This document shows, in pieces, positions 1 to 6,392 of a stretch of DNA of 6,956 nt. The notes under the pieces are model-generated. The model saw nothing but the letters and a program-made list of their open reading frames with translations. It was not told the origin of the DNA and searched no databases. Every line of letters begins with the position of its first letter. Position 1 is the first letter of the stretch. Made by a program: the position numbers and the translations under genes. This stretch comes from Bacteroidota bacterium (lineage in GTDB: Bacteria; Bacteroidota; Bacteroidia; NS11-12g; UBA955). Location of the stretch: the NCBI GenBank assembly GCA_947460045.1, contig CANHGC010000078.1:1-6956 (forward strand). The letters run 5' to 3'.

Positions 1-1
1 A

Positions 2-256
2 AGCAACCCCAATGCCTACTACCAAAGGTCATTACTTAATTTCACAAATGGGTTTAAATCTGATATTTTATTTGTTCAAGGACTTAATGACACTCCCATT
101 CAAATGTATTCTTGGCCAACTTTTAAACAAGACGTATTAAGTTGTAAAAATTGTCAAAATAGACAGTTTGTTGAGATTGTCGGTGGTGAACACGGCTCCC
201 TGTTTGAAAGTCCAACAGCGAAGACTGAATTTAATAACTTCATCAACAGTCACTAG
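2..256 (+). CDS. C-terminal fragment of a probable alpha/beta-hydrolase (5' end outside window)
   Basis: An open frame enters from the left edge and runs 84 codons to a TAG stop; no start is visible. The fragment has the typical end of an alpha/beta-hydrolase fold. A strand 'DILFVQG' (residues 21-27) is followed by an acidic residue in 'LND' (D30), where the catalytic acid usually sits. A second strand 'FVEIVGGEHGS' (57-66) carries H64, the likely catalytic histidine, and a last amphipathic helix ends 'FNNFINSH'. The nucleophile elbow (GxSxG) would lie upstream, so esterase, peptidase or thioesterase activity cannot be told apart. A signal peptide cannot be assessed. The stretch is clearly richer in A+T than the genes that follow. 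It converges on the permease gene with a ~100-base gap. The reading frame is well supported; the family call is moderate. Confidence 0.55.
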   Translation, partial: SNPNAYYQRSLLNFTNGFKSDILFVQGLNDTPIQMYSWPTFKQDVLSCKNCQNRQFVEIVGGEHGSLFESPTAKTEFNNFINSH

Positions 257-325
257 TGAAAAAACCGTTGTAAGCTACCCCGAAACAGTACGTTTTAAAA
301 ATTTGAATGGTAGGCAAGAATGTGG

Positions 326-345
326 CTTTCAAACAAGAAAGTTTT
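326..345 (+). terminator. Possible weak terminator hairpin after the hydrolase gene
   Basis: CTTTC (326-330) and GAAAG (337-341) form a 5-bp stem with a 6-base loop, followed directly by TTTT (342-345). Two G.T pairs could lengthen the stem. It lies about 70 bases past the hydrolase stop, between convergent genes, and the T-run is on the plus strand. The stem is short and A/T-rich, so this is only a candidate. Confidence 0.22.
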
Positions 346-359
346 ACCGAACAACCCAA

Positions 360-1634
360 TCAATCAAATCGAAGCGCCTCAATTGGATCTAGTTTCGATG
401 CGCGCTGGGCCGGATACAATCCAGCAACCAGACCAACCACAATACACACAACCAACGCCAGCAACATCCACTCCCACGGTGCCACAAACCCAGCACCCAA
501 AGCCACTCCCACCAAGTTGCCAATCACCAATCCCAATACAATTCCGCCCAATCCGCCGATCTGACAAATAACCACCGCTTCAATCAAAAACTGATTCTTG
601 ATCTGTTTGGCCGTTGCACCCAATGCCTTCCTCAACCCAATTTCTCTGGTTCGTTCTGTCACCGACACCAGCATGATATTCATCAAACTCACAGCCGCTC
701 CCAACAACGTAATAATCGCAATCACCGTTCCAACACCCGATACCATTTTAATATTCTCCAACGCCTCTTTTGCCAAGGCTGAACTCTGCTGAACCACAAA
801 ATTGTCTTCCTCCTCAGGCTTCAATCGCTTAATCCTTCGCATGGTGCTATAAGCTTCACTCATGCTGGCCTCCAAATCAACCACCTCATCAACCGCCACA
901 TTGATCACACAATTGTCGTTGGCCAATTTCATATCCCTCCGCGCCCGCGTTATGGGTAAAAAAATCACTCGATCTCCCCCGCTCATACCCATACTTGAAC
1001 CTTTCGATGCCAACTGCCCAACCACCCGATAAGGCTTCCCATTCACCGCGATCACTTGATTCATGGCCCGATCTTTCTTCTCGGATCCTGGAAACAGCTT
1101 ATCTACAATCTCTTGTCCTACCACCACCACCGGAACGGCATGATTTACTTCGTTATCGGTAAAGGTTCTGCCCGATTCCAACTCATAATTGGCGGTTTTC
1201 AAATAATCTGCATCAACCCCCAAAACCCGGACATTGGGATTGGTTTCGGCCGATTGAAAAGAGGCCTTCGCGGTGAAATCCGCATTCACTTGCAAGGCAA
1301 CCGTAGACAATCCGCCCTCCATGCGCTTTTGAAACTCCCAAGCTTCTTCAAACTTGATGGGTTCACTATAATTTGTTTCACCAAATCGCTTCACGCCCGT
1401 TGCATTACGAATCGTAAAACTCTGAGAGCCCATTTTGCTAAATGTTTTGGTAACGGCGATCTGCATCGCACTGATACTGGTTAAAATACCCACCAGCGCA
1501 GCAATACCAATGGCGATGATGCTCGATGTAATCACCGCACGCGTGGCATGGGCCTTCACAGAACCCAACCCTTGTTTGATATTTTCAGCGAACAACGACA
1601 ATTTTATGCCGAAAACGATTGACCGCAACCACAC
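360..1634 (-). CDS. ABC transporter permease, MacB/FtsX family
   Basis: This is an inner-membrane permease subunit of a MacB/LolC-type (type VII) ABC transporter. Such proteins use cytoplasmic ATP hydrolysis to drive work in the periplasm (efflux, lipoprotein release or envelope signalling) rather than forming a classic channel. Visible order: transmembrane helix 1 (about residues 33-57), a large periplasmic MacB_PCD-like domain (about 58-295), helix 2 (299-325), the conserved coupling segment 'TERTREIGLRKALGA' (326-340), helix 3 (350-380), helix 4 (388-407), and the family-typical tail 'YPAQRASKLDPIEALRFD'. At 424 residues the length is normal. No ATPase domain is fused and none is encoded nearby. 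The start is uncertain. The GTG at 1634 overlaps the end of the Fe-S carrier gene by 31 bases, while a TTG at 1601, two bases after that gene's TAA, gives 413 residues and matches family N-termini better. It is probably co-transcribed with the carrier gene. The substrate cannot be predicted. Confidence 0.9.
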   Translation of the reverse strand: MWLRSIVFGIKLSLFAENIKQGLGSVKAHATRAVITSSIIAIGIAALVGILTSISAMQIAVTKTFSKMGSQSFTIRNATGVKRFGETNYSEPIKFEEAWEFQKRMEGGLSTVALQVNADFTAKASFQSAETNPNVRVLGVDADYLKTANYELESGRTFTDNEVNHAVPVVVVGQEIVDKLFPGSEKKDRAMNQVIAVNGKPYRVVGQLASKGSSMGMSGGDRVIFLPITRARRDMKLANDNCVINVAVDEVVDLEASMSEAYSTMRRIKRLKPEEEDNFVVQQSSALAKEALENIKMVSGVGTVIAIITLLGAAVSLMNIMLVSVTERTREIGLRKALGATAKQIKNQFLIEAVVICQIGGLGGIVLGLVIGNLVGVALGAGFVAPWEWMLLALVVCIVVGLVAGLYPAQRASKLDPIEALRFD

Positions 1635-1960
1635 GTTGATGTGGCGTTGGGATTATTGAATGAAAATCCGCGGTTGTCTAACCCGTTTTCCCAATCCACA
1701 TGCATCCCCAGCACATACATCACATGCGCTTTGTTCATGACCATCCGAATGCCTTCCACCTCGTACTCATTGTCGCCCTCCTCTTTTTTGTCGAACGCCA
1801 ACAAATAACTCATACCAGAACAACCACCGCCCTTCACGCCAATGCGCAAGTACGACTCTTCCGAAAGGGCCAAACTCGATTGCAAACGATGCAATTCTGC
1901 CATGGCTGATTCTGTAAAGGCAACGGGTGCTGTGGCTGCGGGTGAGGTTACATTTTCCAT
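1604..1960 (-). CDS. A-type iron-sulfur cluster carrier, HesB/IscA/SufA/ErpA family
   Basis: This is a small cytoplasmic carrier (118 residues) that receives Fe-S clusters from a SUF or ISC scaffold and passes them to client enzymes. All three ligand cysteines of the family are present: C47 in 'GVKGGGCSGMSY', and C110 and C112 in the C-terminal 'CGCGQSF' motif. The spacing of 63 residues is close to that of E. coli IscA (Cys35/99/101). The domain begins near residue 14 ('AFTESAMAEL'), preceded by a short Ala/Thr/Pro-rich extension. The ATG at 1960 is preferred because the next in-frame Met (residue 20) would cut into the domain. A longer frame upstream would overlap the divergent gene. The permease follows directly, so the two may share a transcript, though no functional link is obvious. 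No sufBCDS or iscSU genes are present in the window, so the exact symbol (iscA, sufA or erpA) cannot be assigned. Confidence 0.95.
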   Translation of the reverse strand: MENVTSPAATAPVAFTESAMAELHRLQSSLALSEESYLRIGVKGGGCSGMSYLLAFDKKEEGDNEYEVEGIRMVMNKAHVMYVLGMHVDWENGLDNRGFSFNNPNATSTCGCGQSFSA

Positions 1961-1965
1961 AATCA

Positions 1966-1973
1966 CAAAAATA
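1966..1973 (-). promoter_or_regulatory. Candidate Bacteroidota -7 promoter element for the Fe-S carrier gene
   Basis: The minus strand reads TATTTTTG, an exact match to TAnnTTTG, the -7 consensus of the Bacteroidota primary sigma factor. It ends five bases before the ATG at 1960, so transcription from it would start at or very near the start codon. I see no TTTG/TTG -33 element at the usual ~20-base spacing; the nearest (minus-strand TTTG at 2008-2011) is too far away. Confidence 0.4.
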
Positions 1974-2018
1974 CAACAACGGCGATGATTCTGGGTATAC
2001 TTCTCGACAAACGCTTTG

Positions 2019-2026
2019 TATCTTTG
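2019..2026 (+). promoter_or_regulatory. Candidate Bacteroidota -7 promoter element for the DUF7935-type gene
   Basis: TATCTTTG matches TAnnTTTG exactly and ends four bases before the first possible ATG at 2031. If it is used, either the mRNA is nearly leaderless or translation starts at the in-frame ATG at 2058. No clear -33 element is visible in the expected place around 1993-1999. Confidence 0.38.
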
Positions 2027-2030
2027 TTGA

Positions 2031-2606
2031 ATGATTTCATTCAATTTCATTACGCCGATGGCCATTTTCCCGGCGGGTACAGATGTGATTTTCATTCTCT
2101 GTTTGATTGTTTTGCCAGCCTTGCTCGTATTTTTCACCGCACAATACATGATGAAACAGCACGTAGCCAATGGGGTACAATTTATTAAATCAGAAATTTT
2201 AAAGACCAATCACAATACTTTCACACCCCTAAAATTGCAGGCCTATGAGAGAATTGCTTTGTTTTTGGAGCGCACCAGCATTCCTGCATTGATTCAGAAT
2301 TATGCCCACGCAGGCCAAACGGCCCGCGGCTTCGCCGCGGCCGCCTCGCACGCCATCAAAGAAGAATATAGCTACAATGTATCGCAACAGATATATGTAA
2401 GCACACAAATGTGGACCCTAACAAAAGCCATCAAAGAACAACATCTGCAATTATTGCAAAACATCATGGCCTCATTGCCAGCCGATGCCACCGCCGCAGA
2501 CCTGAGCCAAAAACTCATCGAATACCTTCAATCCATGGACATTCAGCCACAAGATCGCGGACTTGAATTCATGAAGAACGAAATTGCACTTACCCTCGGC
2601 CAATAA
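2031..2606 (+). CDS. Small membrane-anchored protein, DUF7935-like, function unknown
   Basis: This protein of 191 residues has one N-terminal transmembrane segment (about 18-40, '[21 protein letters not shown]') and a mostly helical cytoplasmic part. Two motifs recall the DUF7935 family found across Bacteroidota: '[16 protein letters not shown]' (66-81), right after the membrane helix and a basic/polar linker, and '[14 protein letters not shown]' (111-124), followed by W128. No catalytic motif is apparent and the family role is not known to me. The start may be the ATG at 2031 or the in-frame ATG at 2058 (182 residues, 'MAIFPAG'); both keep the membrane helix. The gene is divergent from the Fe-S carrier and sits 34 bases upstream of the mutase gene on the same strand, so co-transcription is likely. 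An unusually G+C-rich stretch (2321-2345) encodes the Ala-rich '[10 protein letters not shown]' segment. Confidence 0.82.
   Translation: MISFNFITPMAIFPAGTDVIFILCLIVLPALLVFFTAQYMMKQHVANGVQFIKSEILKTNHNTFTPLKLQAYERIALFLERTSIPALIQNYAHAGQTARGFAAAASHAIKEEYSYNVSQQIYVSTQMWTLTKAIKEQHLQLLQNIMASLPADATAADLSQKLIEYLQSMDIQPQDRGLEFMKNEIALTLGQ
2324..2340 (+). repeat. Strong inverted repeat inside the DUF7935-type gene
   Basis: CCGCGGC (2324-2330) and GCCGCGG (2334-2340) form a perfect 7-bp G+C-only stem with a 3-base TTC loop inside the coding region, in a far more G+C-rich patch than its surroundings. It has no T-run and is in frame with an Ala-rich segment, so it may be only a by-product of codon choice. 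Confidence 0.6.
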
Positions 2607-2640
2607 CCCAAAGCCACCAAACCCTTACCAACCCCCTCAA

Positions 2641-4200
2641 ATGTCGATCGATAAGAAAAACAACAGCGGATTGCCCATTGATTTGGTCTATGGACCCCAA
2701 AACAACAGCAACAACCCCGCAGAAATGCCAGGGGAATTCCCCTATACCCGTGGTGTAAAAAAAGACATGTACCGCGGAAGGCTCTGGACGATGCGCCAAT
2801 ACGCAGGTTTCTCCACCGCCGAAGCATCCAATGAACGATACCATTACCTCTTAAATCAAGGCACAACCGGCCTGTCTGTGGCTTTCGACCTTCCAACACA
2901 AATCGGATACGATTCAGACCACGCCATGAGCGAAGGCGAAGTGGGCAAAGTGGGCGTTGCGATTGATTCACTGGCCGACATGGAAATCCTATTTAAAGGG
3001 ATCCAATTGCAAGATGTCACCACCAGCATGACCATCAACGCCACCGCATCAACCCTCTTGGCGATGTACGTGGCACTGGCCAAAAAACAAGGGGCCGATT
3101 TGAGCCGAATTGGCGGCACAATCCAAAACGACATACTCAAAGAATACGCAGCAAGGGGCACATATATCTATCCGGTAAGGCCCAGCATGCGCTTGATCAC
3201 CGACATTTTCGAATGGTGCTCCAATGAGTTGCCACGTTGGAACACCATCTCTATCAGTGGCTATCACATCCGTGAAGCAGGTTCCACCGCGGTACAAGAG
3301 TTGGCATTCACCTTGGCCAATGGAAAAGCTTACGTGGAAGCAGCCAAGAAAAAAGGATTAGACGTCAATGTCTTTGGCAAACGCTTGAGTTTCTTCTTCA
3401 ATGCACACAACGATTTCTTCGAAGAGGCCGCCAAATTCCGCGCCGCAAGACGCATTTGGGCCAAAATCATGAAAGACATGGGGGCCACAAACCCCGATGC
3501 GATGATGCTTCGCTTTCATACCCAAACGGGCGGATCAACACTCACAGCACAGCAACCTGAGAACAACATCGCCCGCGTGACCATCCAAGCGCTCAGCGCA
3601 GTACTCGGTGGAACACAGAGCTTACATACCAACGGATACGACGAAGCCCTGAACCTGCCTACAGAAAAAGCGGCCAGAATCGCTCTCAGAACCCAACAAA
3701 TCATCGCCCATGAAAGTGGCGCCACAAGCACTGTAGACCCATTGGCCGGATCCTACTACGTGGAACATCTCACCGATACACTTGAAACCGAAGCGATGAA
3801 ACTCATCCAACACATTCAAGATATGGGTGGATCAGTGGCAGCGGTTGAAGCCGGCTGGATGCAAGAACAAATCGCCCGAAGCAGCTACGAAGCCCAAAAA
3901 TCGATAGAAAGCGGTGAGCAAATTGTTGTAGGCGTAAATGCATTTACCACCAATGAAACGGAAACCATGCCATCGTTCAAAATCAATGATAGCATCCGTG
4001 TTCAACAAAGCGAAAAAATCGCCCAACTCAAAGCCAGCAGAGACAATCAAAAACACGCCCTTTGTATGCAAAAATTGGCCGATGCAGCAGATACAGACGC
4101 CAACCTGATGCCCTACATACTAGACTGCGTGGAAGCTTACGCAACTTTGGGTGAAATTGCTGATATACTGAGAAATAAGTTTGGAGAATATCAGGGATAA
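2641..4200 (+). CDS. Methylmalonyl-CoA mutase, large catalytic chain without B12-binding domain
   Basis: This enzyme interconverts (R)-methylmalonyl-CoA and succinyl-CoA by a coenzyme-B12 radical mechanism, linking propionyl-CoA metabolism to the TCA cycle in the cytoplasm. At 519 residues it is the substrate-binding TIM-barrel chain alone. The usual B12-binding domain (DxHxxG) is absent and must come from a separate small subunit not in the window. Landmarks: 'FPYTRGV' (33-39), '[14 protein letters not shown]' (51-64), '[17 protein letters not shown]' (77-93), '[10 protein letters not shown]' (159-168), '[10 protein letters not shown]' (181-190), 'SISGYH' (204-209) and '[13 protein letters not shown]' (325-337). 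Tyr54, Gln162, Arg184 and His209 align by motif with the methylmalonyl-CoA mutase active-site residues (Tyr89, Gln197, Arg207, His244 in the Propionibacterium enzyme). Isobutyryl- and 2-hydroxyisobutyryl-CoA mutases replace the Tyr and Arg, so mutase specificity is favoured. The ATG at 2641 is chosen; longer versions need an ATT start overlapping the preceding gene. Confidence 0.93.
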   Translation: MSIDKKNNSGLPIDLVYGPQNNSNNPAEMPGEFPYTRGVKKDMYRGRLWTMRQYAGFSTAEASNERYHYLLNQGTTGLSVAFDLPTQIGYDSDHAMSEGEVGKVGVAIDSLADMEILFKGIQLQDVTTSMTINATASTLLAMYVALAKKQGADLSRIGGTIQNDILKEYAARGTYIYPVRPSMRLITDIFEWCSNELPRWNTISISGYHIREAGSTAVQELAFTLANGKAYVEAAKKKGLDVNVFGKRLSFFFNAHNDFFEEAAKFRAARRIWAKIMKDMGATNPDAMMLRFHTQTGGSTLTAQQPENNIARVTIQALSAVLGGTQSLHTNGYDEALNLPTEKAARIALRTQQIIAHESGATSTVDPLAGSYYVEHLTDTLETEAMKLIQHIQDMGGSVAAVEAGWMQEQIARSSYEAQKSIESGEQIVVGVNAFTTNETETMPSFKINDSIRVQQSEKIAQLKASRDNQKHALCMQKLADAADTDANLMPYILDCVEAYATLGEIADILRNKFGEYQG

Positions 4201-4235
4201 CCGAAAACTTTGCCTATTGTTTCACCGTCAGAAAT

Positions 4236-4260
4236 GGACAATTCCCATACCAACTTGTCC
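4236..4260 (+). terminator. Possible weak hairpin after the mutase gene
   Basis: GGACAA (4236-4241) and TTGTCC (4255-4260) form a perfect 6-bp inverted repeat with a 13-base loop, 36 bases after the mutase stop. No T-run follows on the plus strand; an A-rich stretch does. It could be a factor-dependent or decaying 3' end, or chance. Confidence 0.18.
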
Positions 4261-4261
4261 C

Positions 4262-4418
4262 TTACGAAAAAAAATGAAAAAACAAGCAAAAAAAATTAGC
4301 AGTTTGTGAATTTTGTCATTTTCTTAGCACTTCGGTTCTGAAGAATTGCAGCTCTTCATAATCAAACACTTAGAAGTACATACCAACAAAGGATTAACAA
4401 TTTAGAGCAGAAACACAG
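4262..4418 (+). promoter_or_regulatory. A-tract-rich region upstream of dnaA, likely to contain its promoter
   Basis: The 218-base gap before dnaA is the longest non-coding stretch in the window. It contains three A-tracts, A8 at 4267-4274, A6 at 4277-4282 and A8 at 4288-4295, spaced by roughly one helical turn, which suggests curved DNA. A near match to the -7 consensus, GAATTTTG (one mismatch to TAnnTTTG), lies at 4308-4315 without a clear -33 partner. A short inverted repeat, GAAGA/TCTTC (4340-4344 and 4353-4357), follows. No good DnaA box (TTATCCACA) was found here; the closest, TGTGAATTT, has three mismatches. The promoter call is an inference from position and base composition. Confidence 0.35.
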
Positions 4419-5867
4419 ATGACAGACAAAAAGGCACACGAAATTTCTTGGCAAGAATGCCTTACAATTATCAAGGACAATGTAACTCCACAGAGTTTCA
4501 AAACATGGTTCGAACCCATCAAAGCCATCCGTTTGGCCAACAAAGTTCTTACCATCCAAGTACCAAGCCAATTCTTTTACGAATGGTTGGAGGAACATTA
4601 CGTACAATTGCTGCACAAAACCTTAAAGAAAGTCATCGGTCCAACCGCCAAGTTGGAATACAACATCATCGTAGAAACCTCTGCTCCAGGTCACGATACC
4701 ACCCCTTACACAATCAACCTGCCTACAGGCAGCAATTCTACCAAGTCGGTACAGAATGAGTTGGGAATGCCCATCAACATGGACACCCCCATCAAAAACC
4801 CGTTCATCATCCCTGGCTTGAAAAGAATGAACATCGATAGCCAATTGAATCCCCGCTACACCTTCGACAATTTCGTAGAAGGCGATTGCAACAAATTGGC
4901 AAGAAATGCAGGTTTGGCCATCGCTCAAAAGCCCGGCGGAACCGCTTTCAACCCCTTAATGGTTTTTGGTGGATGCGGATTGGGAAAAACACACCTCGCC
5001 CACGCCATTGGTAACCTCATCAAACAATCCCACAAACAAAAAGTGGTGGTTTTCGTGAGTGCCGAAAAATTCATCAATCAGTTCATTGATTCTGCCAAAC
5101 AAGGCAATAACAACCAATTCATCAACTTCTATCAATACCTCGATGTATTGATCGTAGACGATGTGCAGTTCTTCGCCAAAAAAGAACGTACCCAAGAGAT
5201 CTTCTTCCAAATCTTCAACCACCTTCACCAAAACGGAAAACAAATCATCCTTACCTGTGACCGTGCGCCAAAAGATTTGAAGAACATGGACGAGCGTTTG
5301 TTGTCGCGCTTCAAATGGGGCTTGAGTGCCGATCTAAACACCCCAGATTTCGATACACGTGTGTCCATCCTTGAAAACAAAATGTATCAAGATGGTATCA
5401 CTCTAAACCGCGATGTGGTTGAATATCTTGCCCACAACATCGACACCAATGTACGTGAATTGGAAGGCGCCCTCATCTCTTTGTTGGCCCAAGCCAGTCT
5501 CACTCGCAAACAACTCGATCTAAACCTTGCCAAGCAAATCGTAAAGAATTTCGTAAAGAACTCTACCCGCGAAATCTCTATCGATTACATCCAAAAATTG
5601 GTTTGCGATTTCTACAACATCCCTGTAGAAGCGGTAAAATCCAAAACACGGAAACGCGAAATTGTACAAGCCCGTCAGATTGCCATGTATTTCACCAAAG
5701 ACCTTACCAAAGCCTCTTTGAAAAACATCGGTATCTTCTTCGGTGGCCGTGATCACTCAACCGTGATTCACGCTTGTCAAACCGTAAACGACTTGATCGA
5801 AACCGATAAAAAATTCCGCCACGACGTGGAAGAAATCGAAAAACGCATTAAAATCAACACTTTCTAA
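4419..5867 (+). CDS. dnaA: Chromosomal replication initiator protein DnaA
   Basis: DnaA is the AAA+ ATPase that binds DnaA boxes at oriC, forms an ATP-dependent filament, opens the origin and loads DnaB helicase. At 482 residues the length is normal. Domain I (about 1-90) shows 'WQECLTIIKDNVTPQSFKTWFEP'-type sequence. A short linker (about 91-125) leads to 'NPFIIPG' (127-133) and the AAA+ core. The core has Walker A 'GGCGLGKTH' (184-192, K190/T191), Walker B 'LIVDDVQFF' (244-252), sensor 1 'LTCDRAP' (278-284), box VII 'DERLLSRF' (291-298, with R297 matching the E. coli arginine finger R285) and sensor 2 'NVRELEGAL' (R346). Domain IV ends with the signature 'GGRDHSTVIHAC' (442-453). The Walker A Val-to-Cys change keeps the GxxGxGKT pattern. 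The ATG at 4419 starts a complete domain I. The neighbours are the mutase and dgkA rather than dnaN/recF. dgkA follows after 41 bases and may be co-transcribed. Confidence 0.98.
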   Translation: MTDKKAHEISWQECLTIIKDNVTPQSFKTWFEPIKAIRLANKVLTIQVPSQFFYEWLEEHYVQLLHKTLKKVIGPTAKLEYNIIVETSAPGHDTTPYTINLPTGSNSTKSVQNELGMPINMDTPIKNPFIIPGLKRMNIDSQLNPRYTFDNFVEGDCNKLARNAGLAIAQKPGGTAFNPLMVFGGCGLGKTHLAHAIGNLIKQSHKQKVVVFVSAEKFINQFIDSAKQGNNNQFINFYQYLDVLIVDDVQFFAKKERTQEIFFQIFNHLHQNGKQIILTCDRAPKDLKNMDERLLSRFKWGLSADLNTPDFDTRVSILENKMYQDGITLNRDVVEYLAHNIDTNVRELEGALISLLAQASLTRKQLDLNLAKQIVKNFVKNSTREISIDYIQKLVCDFYNIPVEAVKSKTRKREIVQARQIAMYFTKDLTKASLKNIGIFFGGRDHSTVIHACQTVNDLIETDKKFRHDVEEIEKRIKINTF

Positions 5868-5908
5868 CCCCATCAGCACACCCACCCCTCTTCCGGCGCT
5901 GAAGAATT

Positions 5909-6286
5909 ATGCTCAAATTTTACAAATCCTTTCGATATGCACTCAACGGACTCATCACGTTGATCAAAACGGAAAGAAACTTTAGAATCATGGCTGTGGT
6001 TTGCGTTATCGTAAACCTTTGCGGATTCGGATTAGACGCACTCGGAGAACACCTAAATCGTTATGAATGGGCGATTATATGGGGAGCCATGGGTTTGGTA
6101 TTTGTTTCTGAAGGACTCAACACGGCCTTAGAAACCACCATCGATGTGCTTCACCCAGAAATCCATCCCATGATCGGAAGGGCTAAAGACATGGCTGCGG
6201 GAGCAACGCTTTCCGCCAGTATTGTGGCAATCATTGTAGGGCTTTACATTTTCGCCCCGCATGTAATGTCGATTCTACAGAATTAA
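5909..6286 (+). CDS. dgkA: Diacylglycerol kinase / undecaprenol kinase, DgkA family
   Basis: This is a small integral-membrane lipid kinase of 125 residues, normal for the family, which works as a homotrimer in the inner membrane. Members phosphorylate diacylglycerol to phosphatidic acid or, in many Gram-positive bacteria, undecaprenol to undecaprenyl phosphate. Sequence alone does not settle the substrate here. Family residues are present in order: 'FRYALNGL' (8-15), E22 in 'TERNFRI', E68/N71/E75 in 'SEGLNTALETTID' (67-79) and K93/D94 in 'GRAKDMAAGA' (90-99), matching the E. coli catalytic Glu/Asn/Glu and Lys-Asp set. Three hydrophobic helices lie near 27-43, 54-70 and 98-117. The ATG at 5909 gives a standard N-terminus with the surface helix intact. 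It follows dnaA by 41 bases with no obvious promoter between, so it is probably read from the dnaA transcript. It is convergent with aspS. Confidence 0.94.
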   Translation: MLKFYKSFRYALNGLITLIKTERNFRIMAVVCVIVNLCGFGLDALGEHLNRYEWAIIWGAMGLVFVSEGLNTALETTIDVLHPEIHPMIGRAKDMAAGATLSASIVAIIVGLYIFAPHVMSILQN

Positions 6287-6338
6287 ACGAACAATCCGTT
6301 AAAAGTCCCCGTTTTAAAAAAGACATTGAGCTCATCAG

Positions 6339-6366
6339 CTTCGTCCAAATCAAGCATGGACCGAAG
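6339..6366 (+). repeat. Imperfect inverted repeat between dgkA and aspS
   Basis: CTTCGTCC (6339-6346) pairs with GGACCGAAG (6358-6366) as eight base pairs with one bulged C, around an 11-base loop. It lies in the 151-base gap between convergent genes and lacks a following T-run. A separate short inverted repeat, TTAAAA/TTTTAA (6299-6304 and 6312-6317), sits just after the dgkA stop. Confidence 0.35.
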
Positions 6367-6392
6367 ACTTCATGTTAACGTTCTATCAATTT

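Noticed and set aside
168..392. Small plus-strand frame across the hydrolase end and the gap
   Set aside because: It overlaps the better-supported hydrolase frame and the permease end, with no upstream signal or recognisable sequence.
1056..1484. 142-codon plus-strand frame opposite the permease
   Set aside because: It lies wholly antisense to a well-supported permease and has no recognisable domain; it is a shadow frame.
1961..2209. Extension of the Fe-S carrier to a 201-residue protein
   Set aside because: It would run antisense through the start of the DUF7935-type gene, has no similarity to the family, and the ATG at 1960 already gives a complete domain of normal length.
2584..2640. Longer mutase N-terminus from 2584
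   Set aside because: It needs an ATT start and overlaps the end of the preceding gene in another frame; the ATG at 2641 gives a standard chain.
4201..4418. Chromosomal origin next to dnaA
   Set aside because: No DnaA box with two or fewer mismatches and no box cluster was found; A+T richness alone is not enough.
4448..4759. 103-codon frame within dnaA
   Set aside because: It overlaps dnaA domains I-II in another frame and has no domain features.
4339..5906. CTGAAGAATT shared by the regions upstream of dnaA and dgkA
   Set aside because: Several chance 10-base matches are expected within a window this size, and the two copies differ in distance to the start codon.
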